Source: Simmondsia chinensis
Lineage: Eukaryota > Streptophyta > Magnoliopsida > Caryophyllales > Simmondsiaceae
DNA: 64,000 nt
Direction: 5' to 3'
NCBI GenBank assembly: GCA_018398585.1
Contig: JAGTTD010000009.1
Location: 16,187,193 to 16,251,192, forward strand
Positions within the stretch are counted from its first letter, which is position 1; each line of letters opens with the position of its first letter. A program made the position numbers and the translations under genes. Under the pieces are notes generated by a model. The model did not search any database, was not told the DNA's origin, and saw only the letters and a list, made by a program, of their open reading frames with translations. Positions 44,290-55,385 of this stretch are shown here, piece by piece.

Positions 44290-45446
44290 TTTTGATGGGA
44301 AGCAGTGACATTCATGGTTAAAGAGTTGTGAGCAATATTTCCACTTTTATTACATTCCCGATGATCAAAAGGTGGAGTTGGCTGCGGTTTATCTTCAAGG
44401 AGATCATGAAGTTTGGCCCTATAGTCTATTGAAGAGCAATTTCACCCTTACTTGGGCTGAGTTTATGGTTGAGTTTTGTGAACGCTATGGCAATGATGAC
44501 TTGAGTGATATAGTGGATAACTTCAACAAGCTGACTCAAGTTACAACCATAAAGGAGTACATGACAAGGTTTGAGAATCTCAGAGCAAGTATGATAACTG
44601 TCACTCTTCAAGCCCCTGAGTCCTTTTATGTCTCGAGCTTCATCAGTGGACTAAAGCCTAAAATCAAGAATTTGGTAAAGGCAATTGGTCCTACTTCTTT
44701 ATCTCAAGCTTATGCAAAGGTGAAGTTATTTGAGGCTACGTTTCTACCAACCTATGAGGGGCCTAAGCATCGGGGAGAAAGCTCACAACAACATCACAAA
44801 GGGGGAGATGAACCAAAAGTGAACCGTCACTTTGATAAGACTGCTTTTGAGAACAGACCTCAAAGACTCTGTTTCAAGTGTCATCAACCTTTTGACATAG
44901 GCCATAAATGTAATCCTAAATTTCTCATGGCGGTTAGAGGAGTTGACATTGAAGGGCAGTCCGATGGAGATTGGACCGATGTTGAGTATGAGGATTCCGA
45001 CCGGGAAATTTTCATTGAGGATGAAATGGAGATTTCCTTGACAGCTTTGACTAGGCAAGGAATGCATAAGACGATCAGGATCCAAGGGAAAGCAGGCACG
45101 AGATCGGTTGTCATCTTGATAGACAGTGGAAGCACTCACAGTTTTATCGATCTAAAGGTAGTGAAGAGAGTGGGACATGAGGTAATTAAGACTAAACCCT
45201 TGGCAGTGACCGTGGCGAATGGAACCTCTATCCTTACTTAGGACAAATGCCGAGCCTTTCAGTGGTCTATGCATGAACATCAGTTCACACACGATTTTAG
45301 AGTCCTTCCATTGGGTGGATGCGATATGGTGCTTGGAGTTGATTGGATGCGTGGTTTAAACCCGGTATCTTTTGATTATGCTAAGCACGTTGTGTCATTT
45401 GAATGCCGCAGATCTAGAGTTACTTTGCAAGGCATGGTCGAACACT
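44290..45446 (+). pseudogene. Gag core and protease of element B
   Basis: Open from 44,372 to a TAG at 45,239-45,241 (in place of Gln before DKCRAFQWSM), then in the same frame to TAA at about 45,446. The Gag core shows ELAAVYLQGDHEVWPYSLLK, EFCERYGNDDLSD and SSFISGLKPKIKNLVKAIGP; the zinc knuckle CFKCHQPFDIGHKC is intact; the protease LIDSGSTHSFIDLKVVKR keeps the catalytic D-S-G. After LGVDWMRGLNPVSFDY the protein ends, followed at once by the conserved GAGGACAAGAATGTTCTCAA and the 3' LTR. RT, RNase H and integrase coding sequence is absent. Confidence 0.9.
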
Positions 45447-45490
45447 AACTTCCATTCTTGAGGACAAGAATGTTCTCAAGGGGAAGGGAA

Positions 45491-45979
45491 TGTTATGTCC
45501 CGAGAATCCGAGGCATGAACTTGAGGTGGCTGGGTTGCGGTTGGTTCAGTTTGGGCTGTTGTTGGGTTCTGTTGGTGCTGCTGCATTGTTCTGTTGCTGT
45601 TCATAAGCTGCTGCTGTGCTGTCTTTGCTGTTAGTTGCTGTTTTTGGCGCTAAATAATGGGTTTAAATGTTAGTTAGTTAGTTTCTAGAGTTTTCTAGAT
45701 ATTTCTTCTAATAAGATGATTAGTGATGTGTCTTGATTCAATGTATTGCTTGCTTAATTGCCTATAAATAGCTAATGAATGTATTGTTCAGATTCATTGA
45801 ATGAATTCATAAACAAATATCTCATTTGTGATTAAACTTCTCTCTCTCATCTAACTCTCTCTATTTCTCATCCCTAATTCTCTGATTTCTCATCTCAATT
45901 CCCTTCTTTCTCATCTCATAATGTCAATCTATCCTCATTTTACTTAGCTTACGTTCCTGATTCAATCACGAACGTAGCA
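45491..45979 (+). repeat. 3' LTR of element B
   Basis: 489 bp, TGTTATGTCCCGAG to CACGAACGTAGCA, uninterrupted; the empty-site sequence CTAGATATTTCTTCTAAT at 45,694-45,711 confirms where element A landed in the other LTR. TATA-like CCTATAAATAGC lies near 45,763. Confidence 0.93.
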
Positions 45980-45984
45980 AGAAC

Positions 45985-46020
45985 CTGCACCAAAATAGTT
46001 GGTGCCATCTCTGGGAAACA
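45985..46020 (+). other. End of element C 5' LTR and its primer binding site
   Basis: CTGCACCAAAATA completes the LTR interrupted at 36,699; GTTGGTGCCATCTCTGGGAA is a decayed primer site of the TGGCGCCGTC type. The equivalent place after the LTR at 59,381 reads GTTAGCATCGTCGGTGGGAA. Confidence 0.65.
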
Positions 46021-46079
46021 AAAAATTTTCCCCAAAATAACTCCGTGGGATCTCCCCCTCCTCAAGGCGGTTAAGAGAT

Positions 46080-47270
46080 CACTATGTCACTCACTAGCTC
46101 CACGAGCTCCGCACACTAATCATGCAACTCGCCAATTGTGACCACTCATAGTCGGACGTCGAATTTTTTGCTTCCACGGAGCATGGAACCAAGCGAAGCT
46201 AGCAAGAGAAGGAGGAAGACAAGATGCTTCGCCGCCTCCATAAGTTGAGGAACTTACCAGCAAGGACTCGTCCCTCACTCGAGGCAGACTCTGACACCGC
46301 CAGGGAGGGGGCAGCACGCGGGCTTATGGGAAGAAGTCCCATCACCCATTAGCCCTTCACCACTCGGATACTCGCCGCCCCTATGAGGAAAGCAAAAATG
46401 CCAAATTTGAAGTTGTTAGAGGAGACGTAAAACCCGAACCTCGGAATCTTGAGATTTGTAGCACCAATGTACATACAAGACGCATCCAAGGATGTGGTGC
46501 AAGTGTTTCCCAGTCACCCTCAATGGCACGGCTCAAGCCTGGTTTGCCTCTCTCCCCAACGGGTCCATATGAAGCTTCAAGGAGCTATCCGAGAAATTTA
46601 CCCGCCACTTTCTTTGCAACAAAAGAAGAAAGAAGACCACTGCCCAGTTGATCCAGCTCCAACAAGCTGACAGTGAGTCCTTGAGGGTGTTTGTGCGATG
46701 ATTCTCAAAAGCAATGATCAGCATCCCAAACTTAGCTGATCAAACTACCATTACCACCTTCATCAACGGACTTCAGAAAAGCGACTTCAACTTTCCCTTG
46801 CCAAAACTCTCCACATGATTGTGAATAGACCAAAGCCGAAAAATACATCATTGCAGAACGGACAAAACAGAACCGCCTAGGCATGAGTACTGAAAAGATG
46901 AGATGCATGCTCCGGGCCCTAACCTGAAGATTGAAAGAACGACGAAGGACGTGAGGAGGGTTCGCAATACTGGCCCTAGGAGACCCCCTCCAGGCTACTC
47001 TTAGAGGTTAAGAAACCGGAAATGAGAAGGGATCAGGCTCCCGTAGGCCCTGCAGCCTGACCTAACTTGAACACATGGTGCGAGTACCACGAAACATCGA
47101 GGCATGACACCAAAGACTGTGGAATGCTCCAATATTTGGTGAACGAATTGGGGAAAAAAGGCGATCTTAGAAAATTCCTGGATGTAGAAAGCTCAAGCCC
47201 AGAACTTTTAGGCCCTCCCGTGGGGGACCAGATTATGTGGGTCATGCGCCACGGCATGTGATTGCAGCCG
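46080..47270 (+). pseudogene. Gag of element C, heavily decayed
   Basis: Fragments in all three frames. Recognisable are DASKDVV and a PHPQWHGSSL segment (about 46,480-46,540), the equivalent of the Gag core seen at 60,480-60,770. The zinc-knuckle-like motif CEYHETSRHDTKDCGMLQYL is at 47,082, with NELGKKGDLRKFLD after it. Numerous stops. Confidence 0.65.
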
Positions 47271-47329
47271 TAAAATAAAAGCAGAAGGACACAAGTCTCA
47301 GTATAATGGGGAGAGGATGAGGCAAATTT

Positions 47330-47832
47330 AGGAAGTGTTGACCCTTGACTTTTACGCAAGATAACCTTGAAAACATTAAAACCCAGCATGAAGATCCCAT
47401 GGTTATCACCATGGACGTCCGTAACTGCTCCCTTCAAAGGGTCTTATTGGATCAAAGAAGTTCAGTCACATCCTTTTCCTCTATTGCATTGAACAAATGG
47501 GAATACCGCCTGAGAAATTACTCCCCGCCTTAGGGACCCTCGCCGTTGATCCACTAGGCACCATAAAGCTCGATATCTTCCTGAAAGACGGAGAACAAGG
47601 GCATATGCTTAATGCTAAATTTTATGTCGTGACGACCCGCTCGGCGTTCAACGCCATCGTAGGATGCCCGGTGCTAAATTCATTAGCAACCATGGTGTCA
47701 ACTTACCATCTCGCCACGAAATTTGAAATTGACAAAGGGGGCGTCATGACCGTGAGAGGTTGTCAGCAAACGTCATGCAGTTGTTGCTATGCTCAAGACA
47801 TACTCGAAGACCAAGAGATGAAAAGCGAATGA
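47330..47832 (+). pseudogene. Protease region of element C
   Basis: TFTQDNLENIKTQHEDPMVI, then QRVLLDQRSSVTSF, where D-x-G-S has become D-Q-R-S (Gly lost). In the next frame come LGTIKLDIFLKDGEQGHMLN and SAFNAIVGCPVLNSLATMVS with YHLATKFEIDKGGVMTVRGC. Same order as 9051-8374 in element D. Confidence 0.75.
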
Positions 47833-47849
47833 AGATGGGCCGAGGACTA

Positions 47850-48660
47850 GAGCAAATCATCAAAGTGGAAAGAGGACAGTGGAATTCGGTCCAGGTTGAG
47901 ACACAGCTAGGCACAGACGTAAGAGACCAGATCAAGCAAGTGCTCAGACAATACCAGGAGGTCTTCGCATATTCCACGGATGAGATGCCGGGAATCGATA
48001 GTCGAATCATCAGCCTTCGCCTGAACGCTTTGCCCAAAAAGAAGCCAGTGAAACAAAAAAAGTGCAACTTTTGCTCTGAACGGAACAAGGCTATAAGTGA
48101 AGAAGTACAAAAACATCTTAAGGTCGGCTTCATACGAGAAGTGTTGTACCCAGATTTGTTAGGGAACGTGGTCATGGTGTAGAAGCCGAACAGAAGCTAG
48201 CGAATGTATGTGGACTTCACCGACCTGAATAAAGCTTGCTCGAAGGACTTGTTACCCCTTCCTAAAATAGACTAGTTGGTCGACTCTATGGCTGGAAATG
48301 TGTTGTTCAATTTCCTGGATGCTTTCTCCGGATATCATCAGATCGCAATGGACCAGGAAGACAAGGAGAAAACGTCGTTCATCACCCATGAGGCCACATA
48401 CTACTTCGGAGTCGTGCCGTTTGGACTGAAAAATTCCAGAGCCACGTCCCAACGCTTGGTGAACCGCGTCTTTCAAAAATGGATAGGAAAGAACTTGGAG
48501 GTGTACGTTCATCATTTCAGAAGGGAAATCCTTAGGGTTCATCGTGAGCGCAAGGGGGATAGAGGCCAACCCCACCAAAATAGACGACGTACTCAGGATG
48601 GAGACCCCAAAAAGACCAAGGGACATCTAGAAGCTAACTAGCTTCCTAGCCGCCCTAAAA
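47850..48660 (+). pseudogene. Reverse transcriptase of element C
   Basis: The N-terminal part shows VLRQYQEVFAYSTDEMPGID and EEVQKHLKVGFIREVLYPDL. After a stop comes MYVDFTDLNKACSKD, then NFLDAFSGYHQIAMDQEDKE, SFITHEATYYFGVVPFGLKN and RLVNRVFQKWIGKNLEVYVH. The catalytic YVDD is YVHH here, followed by a deletion and frameshift. Inactive. Confidence 0.8.
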
Positions 48661-48990
48661 AAATTCATTAGCTGGTTAGCGGATCTATCCCTCCCTTTCT
48701 TTAAGATACTGTGGAGAAGAGAGGTCTTCAATTGGGACGAAATTTGCGAACAAGCCCTCTGAGAACTCAAGGAACACTTGGCTAAGCTCCCGATCATGTC
48801 AAAACCTATTCATGGGGAGGATTTAATCCTTAATGTCTTGGCATTTTAAGATATGGTAAGCGCGATGCTAATATCCGAAAGGGAAAGCCTCTAGCAGCCA
48901 ATATACTTCGTGAGTCAAATATTGAGGAATGCTGAGACACGATATCCCCACATCAAGAAACTCGCCTATGCTGTCGTTAAAGTTAAGGAA
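48661..48990 (+). pseudogene. RNase H start of element C, truncated by the arm junction
   Basis: Degenerate: a CEQAL-like segment, then HIKKLAYAVVKVKE followed by a stop at about 48,992. Similarity to the Tat RNase H ends there, about 110 bp before the first position matching the left arm. Confidence 0.5.
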
Positions 48991-49109
48991 TAGTGTAAAA
49001 CTTGCCATAGGCCATGTTCATCTTAATGGACGTTGTGGTTATGTCCATAACTCATTGCACAATTAGGGTAACTTGGTCTACCATGTGTGTGATTTTGTTC
49101 ACAAGCATC
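48991..49109. other. Junction between element C and the inverted-repeat right arm
   Basis: About 120 bp assigned to neither side. Homology with the left arm starts near 49,110 (GTAAAGGTATAAC, complement at about 22,270-22,283). Confidence 0.5.
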
Positions 49110-51744
49110 CTTGTAAAGGTATAACAGGAGGAGAGTCATGTGTGTTAACTCTTGAAGGATGTGTTCCCTAGTGTGTGAAGTTAAATTAAAAGGAAATTTT
49201 TGAGTTGCATGAGTTCTTAAATGAAGATTCCACCATTGCTTGGCGAAGGTGGGAAAGTTTAAGTTTTCTTCAACTCAAGAGTTCACCAAGGATAGCGGGA
49301 GTGAAATGAGTTATAATTAGGCTGCACCCATATGTTGGGATAAACCTAAACCGTGTTTAACAAATGATGGTCTCATTCCGTGGTGTTATTTCCATATCAA
49401 AAGTAAGTGTTTTGTACATTGTTTGTTGAAATAGGAAACTGCTTTATATGTAGAAACAAGCACTGACTTCACCTACATCTTTGTGAATGTAATCAATATG
49501 ATATGATTGTATACAATGTGTGGGAGTGGATTGTTTTCCTGCATGGGCATAAATATATTAAAAGCAAGTTGGTCTTGTTTATATATTAAAAATAGGTGTG
49601 TCTTGTTTCTAAAGCACAAAGTAGATGGATCAATAAATAAATATAAGGCCATTTAGTAAGTGGGTTTTTATACTAAGTCCAGGGCATAGCCTATAGTAAT
49701 GTCTTTTCTGCGTTGGTGAAAATTACCTTGATAAGCCTTTTAACTTCTTGCCATAGTTGCTCGATTGGACTTAGTGTTCTTCAAAATGGATGTCAAGATG
49801 ACTATCAAAAATAGATAGTTTGAATGAGAAGACTTATATAGGTTAACCCTTTTGTTTCATCACTAAGGGACAAGAAAAGGAAGTATGTCTCCTAAAAGAT
49901 CTATTTATATAGTCTTCAGCAGTCATCACATTAGCGGAAGTGGAATTCCATAGTATTTTTAGTTTTTCCATAATAGGTGGGGTCTATTTTTATTGTGTAA
50001 AAAAAAATCGAAAAAAGAGAATCTTACTTCTCTCCTTGTGTGTCAGTGACATCCCATTGAATGAAAGCAACACGGAAATGACTAACGCCACTTAATGGTG
50101 GTTGTCCTTTATTTTTGGATGATGGAAAAGAGTGATGGGAACTATGTGTTCAAGGATGGGCTCCTAATAAGTCATTCTAAAGGTCTTTAGTTTGTCTTGA
50201 GTGACCTACATTAAGAATTCCAGATGATTTTAGATGCATTGCTAGAAATTGTGGATACTCCTATCGTGGAGTGTCACAAGCAAAGATTTGTCTCAAAACA
50301 AACAAGAAAGGGATCAGATGAATGACGTTCCTTATTTAGGCATTATAGGAGCTTAATATACACTATGTTATGTACACTCTCGAATATTTGTTTGGCCGTT
50401 GAGATGGTTTTTCCATGCTCAAGTTGTCAAACCAATTAATTGATAGATAAGAAAATCTTCTATTACCTTTGTGGTACTGTAGTTTTGGTCCATTGTTACC
50501 TAGATGGTGATATGAGACTAATTAGATTGCTAGTTCGGATTGGGTTGTGATCAAGATAAGCGTAGATGCACCTGACGATGTGTTCATTCTTAAAGATGGT
50601 GGTGTTTCTTTTTCTGGAACGTGACAAGAGGGTATTACCCTATCTATGTCAGAATCCAAGTATGAAGATTGTGCAGCAGCCTAAAGACCTATGTGGTCGA
50701 GAAAGTTAAGCTATGGTTGAATGTAACAAATATTTCCAAGCACCTGTTTTGGTGAAAGTTGACAACATGACTACAACACAAATATGCAGATGACCCGAAC
50801 TTATTTCTCATGCAATTTAGTGAATGTTTTCTATGTGATTTATTCTTGGTTGCATAAGTGACCTAAGGCACATAAATATAAATATGTAACCAAGCTATGA
50901 TTAGTCTACTCACAGGGATGATCGCCTTAATGCTGCGTGTGTGGGAGATGAGACCACATGAGATCATGTTTTGAGTAAATATGGATCTCATCATGTCTTG
51001 TACATGAGTTTTATAAGAGGCATGTGAAACAATGTCGCCTCAGTTAGTCTGAGATGAGATTCAAAAGAGTCGAACGTGGATTTCATTAACTCATTCCATG
51101 TCATGCATATTAGATTACCGAATTTTAGTGGCATATTGTGTATTGCCTGTGGGGAAATTCGTGCGGCATAAATGACCAGTTATGTGGGAGCTATGCCGTA
51201 ACATACATATCATACTATATGTGCTATGAGACGATGAGAGTTGAGAGTGATTGAATGGATACCCTCTTTTTCACTATGTTAGCTCTTGGACTTAATAGTC
51301 CACGTTGGTACCCTTTGGGACATGGAACCATGTTATGAAGTTGGAAACTAGTGCTGCAACTTTAGCGTGTAATCCAAGGGCCATGATAGATTCGGTCCAG
51401 TGGACATGTCTAGGAAAGCGACTTGGCTAAGATGGATTGACGTGTGTGTCGAAGAAAAAATTGTTTTGGCATTACCTGAACTGCCCAGGCGATTATGTCA
51501 CATTAGTCATGACATGATCAAAGTTGTGTGAATTTAGCAAATTAGTTTGAGGGATCAATGATGCTAGATTCTTGGTGATGTTGAATGGTTTGGGGTACTT
51601 TGAACTTACTTATGTGTTCTTAAGGCATTATGTTAGTTAGACGGTGGCTTACTATAATACACTCTGTTATTAATTGTATAGTTTGGTCGCATGTCCCATT
51701 ACCTGTATGAAGTGAGAGAGTAGCCTTAGTGGCCAAGTGGGAGA
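49110..51744 (+). pseudogene. Ty1/copia internal region, decayed, right arm
   Basis: Plus-strand remnants: an RT segment resembling FFKMDVK (49,770) and VCLLKRSIY (49,880), then RNase H-like DVFILKDGGVSFSGT and LSMSESKYEDCAAA (50,577-50,690). The last is the copia form of the RNase H Glu motif (family: LSTMEAEY). Many stops. It ends at the polypurine tract GGCCAAGTGGGAGA, 51,731-51,744. The 5' LTR, gag, protease and integrase are not recognisable; the left end is the arm junction. Confidence 0.65.
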
Positions 51745-51805
51745 TGTTGATTGCTGACTTGGTTAGCCACTAAATATATTTCAATTGTTGAGATATAGTG
51801 TAGAT

Positions 51806-52094
51806 ACAACAACAAAAACGACAAAAAACCCAAGGCCCGAAGGGCTCCCGCTCGCGCAGGGTCTTGGAGGGGAAGGACGTATGCAGTCTTACCCCATCAG
51901 GGTGAGACCTTGATGAGAGACTGTTTTCGAGGTTCCCTGACCTTTTATTTGATTCAATTAAGGATGGGTGCATGTATGCCTGCACGTAAATAATCAATTC
52001 ATTGCCAATGAATTAATCACAAATGAATTAATGAAATAAGCATGCAAGCATCTAAGTATGAGTGCGCGTGAAAGCATACAAGCACGAAAAGAGT

Positions 52095-52125
<31 letters not shown>

Positions 52126-53363
52126 TACATGTGACATAGTGCAATCATAGTGGGGGTCAGAGCGTATAGAGAGTAGGGAGAGAGAGAGAGAGAGAGAAAG
52201 GGAGGGTAAAGTGAAAGAGGGAGAGATGGAGAGGGAGTGGGAGGGTGTGGAGAGTAGCGTAAAAGAGTGGAGTGGAGTGGAGAGAGTAGCACTATACCCT
52301 ACGGTACTAGATCCTAGGAGTCCTAAGCGACTGAACCAACACCCGTACTACGTCTACACAAACAAGCCTGCCACTGTTTACTGATGCTGAATGCACCTAC
52401 ACAGCAACATTAGTTATCCCTATACTATTCCTCCACTAAGCTCAAACTAGGGCCGTCTCTTCTTTTAAGTTGGAGTAGGCGAGATCCGGTTGGATTTTTT
52501 ACATAGAATTCTTTTTTATTTTCTTTGTCTCAAGGGGAGGATTGGATATCCCTATACATAGATGTGCACATCTCCCGTTGGGCAATGGAGTCTGTAGCCA
52601 ACTCTTGTCAATTCTCATTTGGCCGGGCTCTTCCTCTATTCACATCTGCTGAGTAGTCTCCACCCAACCCTAGGAGCACTTGTAGCCAAACCATGCCGGG
52701 ACACGGCAGGCATTCTCTGTTATCATAACGAGCCTGCTGTAGCACAATTCTCCTACTTAGCTACATCTGGTACGCCTATACTAATTCTCCACTGAGTTCT
52801 ATCTAGGGCCAACTCTTCATTCGGGTTGAGATATGCTAGGTCCCGTTGGATCGTCTCGATCCAGCTCTTCTTAGGCAGGCCTCTCCCTCTCTTTCCATCT
52901 GTAATATGGAGTTGCGTGCATCTCCTGATAGGTGCATTGGTGGGTCTCCACCTAACATGTCTAAACCACCGCAGCTGTTGCTCCCTGAGCTTGTCCTCTA
53001 TCGAGGCGACGCCTACTTCACTTCTTATACATCATTTCTAATCCTGTCCTTCTTTATGTGTCCATATATCCACCTTAACATACCCATCTCTGCCACTTTC
53101 AGCATATGCGTGTTATGACACTTTACTGGCCAGCACTCTACCCTGTAAGTCATAGCGGGTCTCACTATCGTCTTGTAGCATTTACCCTTTAGTTTTAACG
53201 GGAACTTCCTATTGCACAGTACTGTGGAACCCAACCTCTATTTATGCCATCCCATCTTAATCATGTTGTTGACATCTGCGTCCACTTCTCCGTCCTGTTG
53301 ACCATGGAACCCAAGTATTTACAGCAATCTTTTTGTGGTATGCTCTCTGATCCAATCTTAACA
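51806..53363 (-). mobile_element. RTE LINE insertion, right arm only
   Basis: Minus-strand LINE 3' part, 1558 bp, flanked by a perfect 13-bp target duplication ATATAGTGTAGAT (51,793-51,805 and 53,364-53,376). The left-arm site is empty. The coding strand ends in a GTTGTTGT-type tail. The C-terminal coding remnant 53,234-53,025 reads KTIVRPAMTYRVECWPVKCH and AEMGMLRWIYGHIKKDRIRN, typical of the end of RTE ORF2. It is 5'-truncated, as usual for LINEs. Confidence 0.9.
52095..52290. repeat. G28 run and long GA-rich purine tract inside the RTE insertion
   Basis: G28 at 52,095-52,122, then 52,164-52,290 almost all purine: (AG)n, GGGAG and GTGGA repeats. The proline/serine-rich minus-strand frame here is a by-product of the tract. 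Confidence 0.85.
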
Positions 53364-53809
53364 ATATAGTGTAGATGTCCCCACTTAAGTAGTGCGGGGA
53401 TTTTCTCCCTCCTTTTATGGGTGTAATGGATTAGAGGAGAACCAGGTTTAAGTACCTATATATAGAGCTGTCTCCTCTCCTTAGTAGTGAACTCGTCCAT
53501 CTGGTTATGAAATCAATAACTTCTCCAAAGCTCACCTCTTTCTGTAGAGTCACCATCTCGAACTCATGGTTTTGTGATGTGGAAACCTAAAGGACTCTAG
53601 TAGCCCTCTAACTCGATATTCTATGTTCCTATGGCAATCTAGCAAGGCAGTAAGACAAGTCCCGATCCTATACCACAATTGAGGTATTCCGTAGACTTAG
53701 TGTTTATCATTTACCTATATTTTCCTACATGTTATATATTGTTTGCTTGGTACTTCTATTCAACACAAAAATTACCAGGGAGTGCAAACAAACCAAAAGT
53801 TCAATGGAC

Positions 53810-54270
53810 TACTCATGTTAAAAATTGATTAGAGCTTGTTCATGTTCGTTTTAGGGGCTTGATAGCTTATTGAGTTGAGTTTGAGCAAACTCGATAATCT
53901 TAACGAGCCCAGCTCAAAACACTTGTTAACTTACGCGAATAGTTTGATAAGGGCTTGCTAACGGCTCAATAAGGGCTTGTCGAGAGCTCGATAGTGGTTC
54001 ATATTAGCTTGAAAATGGTTCGGTAATGGCTTAGTAGTAACTTGAATAGCTCGTCTTGATAGTGCGCTCAACTTGATAGCAAATTTGGCTCGATTGTAGA
54101 TCAACTCGGTTTGATAACGAGCCCAACTCGACTCAATTAGAATAACGAGCCAATCTAAGCCAAGTATTGAACGCTCTAATATCTTATCGAATTGAGTTTG
54201 GGAAAAGGTTCAAAAGCTTGATTGAAGGTCGATAAGGCTTATGCAGCTTGAGTTGAAACTGAGGATGCTC
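53810..54270. repeat. Degenerate GAGCTCG-type repeat region, right arm
   Basis: Mirror of 18,690-19,110: repeated ACGAGCC, GAGCTCG, AACTCGA, CAACTCG and ATAGCTCG words. No coding capacity. Confidence 0.5.
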
Positions 54271-54346
54271 TTATTGACTCTTCTTATTTACAACCCTAGT
54301 AATTACTGACCCTGATGGATGCGATCTTTTTCCAACTAGTGCTTAG

Positions 54347-54480
54347 ATGAAAGTTCTCCACTTGCATGGCTGCCTGAGGGCCAATAACTCAATCGCTGGG
54401 GCGAGTATTGAAGTGCATGTTCCTTTCTTGGATAAAGACTTCGTTAATGTTGCAATGAGTATCGATCCAGAGTGAAAATA
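54347..54480 (+). pseudogene. Asparagine synthetase exon a, right arm
   Basis: Acceptor CTAGTGCTTAG, donor GTATC. Encodes KVLHLHGCLRANNSIAGASI, EVHVPFLDKDFVNVAMSI and DPE, followed by TGA from a 1-bp deletion in the Trp codon (the left arm has GAGTGG). The left copy instead has a stop after RANN, so the arms decayed independently. Confidence 0.87.
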
Positions 54481-54524
54481 GTATCGTTTTCAATTTGAAG
54501 CAATTAAATTGGATTTATATTATG

Positions 54525-54775
54525 GCTTGTTTACTATTGTTTGGTATTTGCAGTTTTTGATTTTTGAGAAACTAAGAACTATTTTTTGAAAATGAGTTTT
54601 TCTTGTTCTAAACATATCTTCATTGTCACTAAAACTAAGAGGAACTAAAAACAAAAAAGTGAAAAAGTAACAAAGAATTGTTCCAAAATATGACTTTTAG
54701 TTTCTCAAAAACTAAAGAAGATACAAAAATACCTAACACTCCTTAGTTATTTGTCAACCAAACATAGTCTTAGCT
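54525..54775. mobile_element. MITE-like element, right arm (mirror of 18,185-18,440)
   Basis: Ends GGCTTGTTTACTATTGTTTG and, complementary at the other side, GACTATGTTTGGTTGAC; AT-rich centre with AGTTTTT/AAAACT. Limits approximate. Confidence 0.45.
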
Positions 54776-55054
54776 GTTTGTGCTATTATGAAGATAAATG
54801 TCCTAAATATGTCATTTTATGCTCTACTGTGTTGCCAACTTTGCTACCATACTTACATCATTGCTTACTTACATATATAGTTCCTTTGACTCTCCATTTT
54901 TCTTTAAGGTACTCATATTTGTTAAGTGTTAGTTAGATGTTAGTGGGACACTTGGACACTTCAAGTCAGATTGAAAGAATATAAAGATTTTAGGAAATAG
55001 ATAATAGTAAATTTTATCTTTGAAGATATACCAGTGTCGAATTCTCATACCTTA

Positions 55055-55385
55055 GGACTTGTTTGATCATGTTGTAATATTATTGCCTTTTTTCATATTC
55101 ACTTTTTCTTTTGCAGTTTTCTAGAATTAATATTTTCCATTTATAAGTGAGACCATTTTTATCTTGAAAATTCGTAGTTCTACTTTAAAAGTAGAAGTAC
55201 TATTTTCTTGCTTCTCTCTAAAAGCAAAATATAGGTTCTACTTTTATTTAATAATGCTTTTCTGTGTGGGCTAAACAACCATAAAAACTCATCATATTTT
55301 TTATTTCCTTTTTTGGTTCAAATGGCACTATTAAAAAGCACTTTTTTTCTCTAAGACAACATAACCAAAAAGGCACGAGTTTGGT
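55055..55385. mobile_element. MITE-like element, right arm (mirror of 17,578-17,908)
   Basis: Imperfect inverted ends GACTTGTTTGATCATGTTG and GCCTTTTTGGTTATGTTG (complement of the right end). No coding capacity. Confidence 0.45.

Larger units (their letters stand above)
36700..45979 (+). mobile_element. Element B: Ty3/gypsy gag-protease-only retrotransposon, carrying element A
   Basis: Flanked by the perfect 5-bp target duplication AGAAC (36,695-36,699 and 45,980-45,984). The 5' LTR is in two parts (36,700-36,912 and 42,601-42,872, with TATTT duplicated by element A); the 3' LTR is 45,491-45,979 (489 bp). The LTRs differ at about 6% of sites by eye. The internal region (42,873-45,490, 2.6 kb) has a coiled-coil ORF, gag and protease. 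Then it passes straight to the conserved 3' motif and polypurine tract: RT, RNase H and integrase are absent. Confidence 0.9.
35947..48990 (+). mobile_element. Element C: Tat-lineage retrotransposon, host of the nested insertions
   Basis: The 5' LTR starts at 35,947 and is split at 36,699 by element B; its last bases resume at 45,985-45,997. The primer site follows at 45,998, then plus-strand gag, protease and RT remnants to about 48,990 (LAYAVVKVKE of RNase H). There it is cut by the start of the inverted-repeat right arm. No 3' LTR. Motifs match element D: CEYHETSRHDTKDC, FNAIVGCPVLNSL, DEMPGIDSRIISLRL. Confidence 0.8.
51745..53765 (+). repeat. Copia 3' LTR, right arm, split by an RTE LINE
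   Basis: 51,745-51,805 and 53,364-53,765 together correspond to the intact 455-bp left-arm LTR (19,170-19,624). It starts TGTTGATTGCTGAC and ends TCTATTCAACA, with a TATATATAG box near 53,459. Confidence 0.8.

Noticed and set aside
52017..52292. Serine/proline/leucine-rich minus-strand frame
   Set aside because: Produced by the G28 and GA-rich tract inside the RTE insertion.
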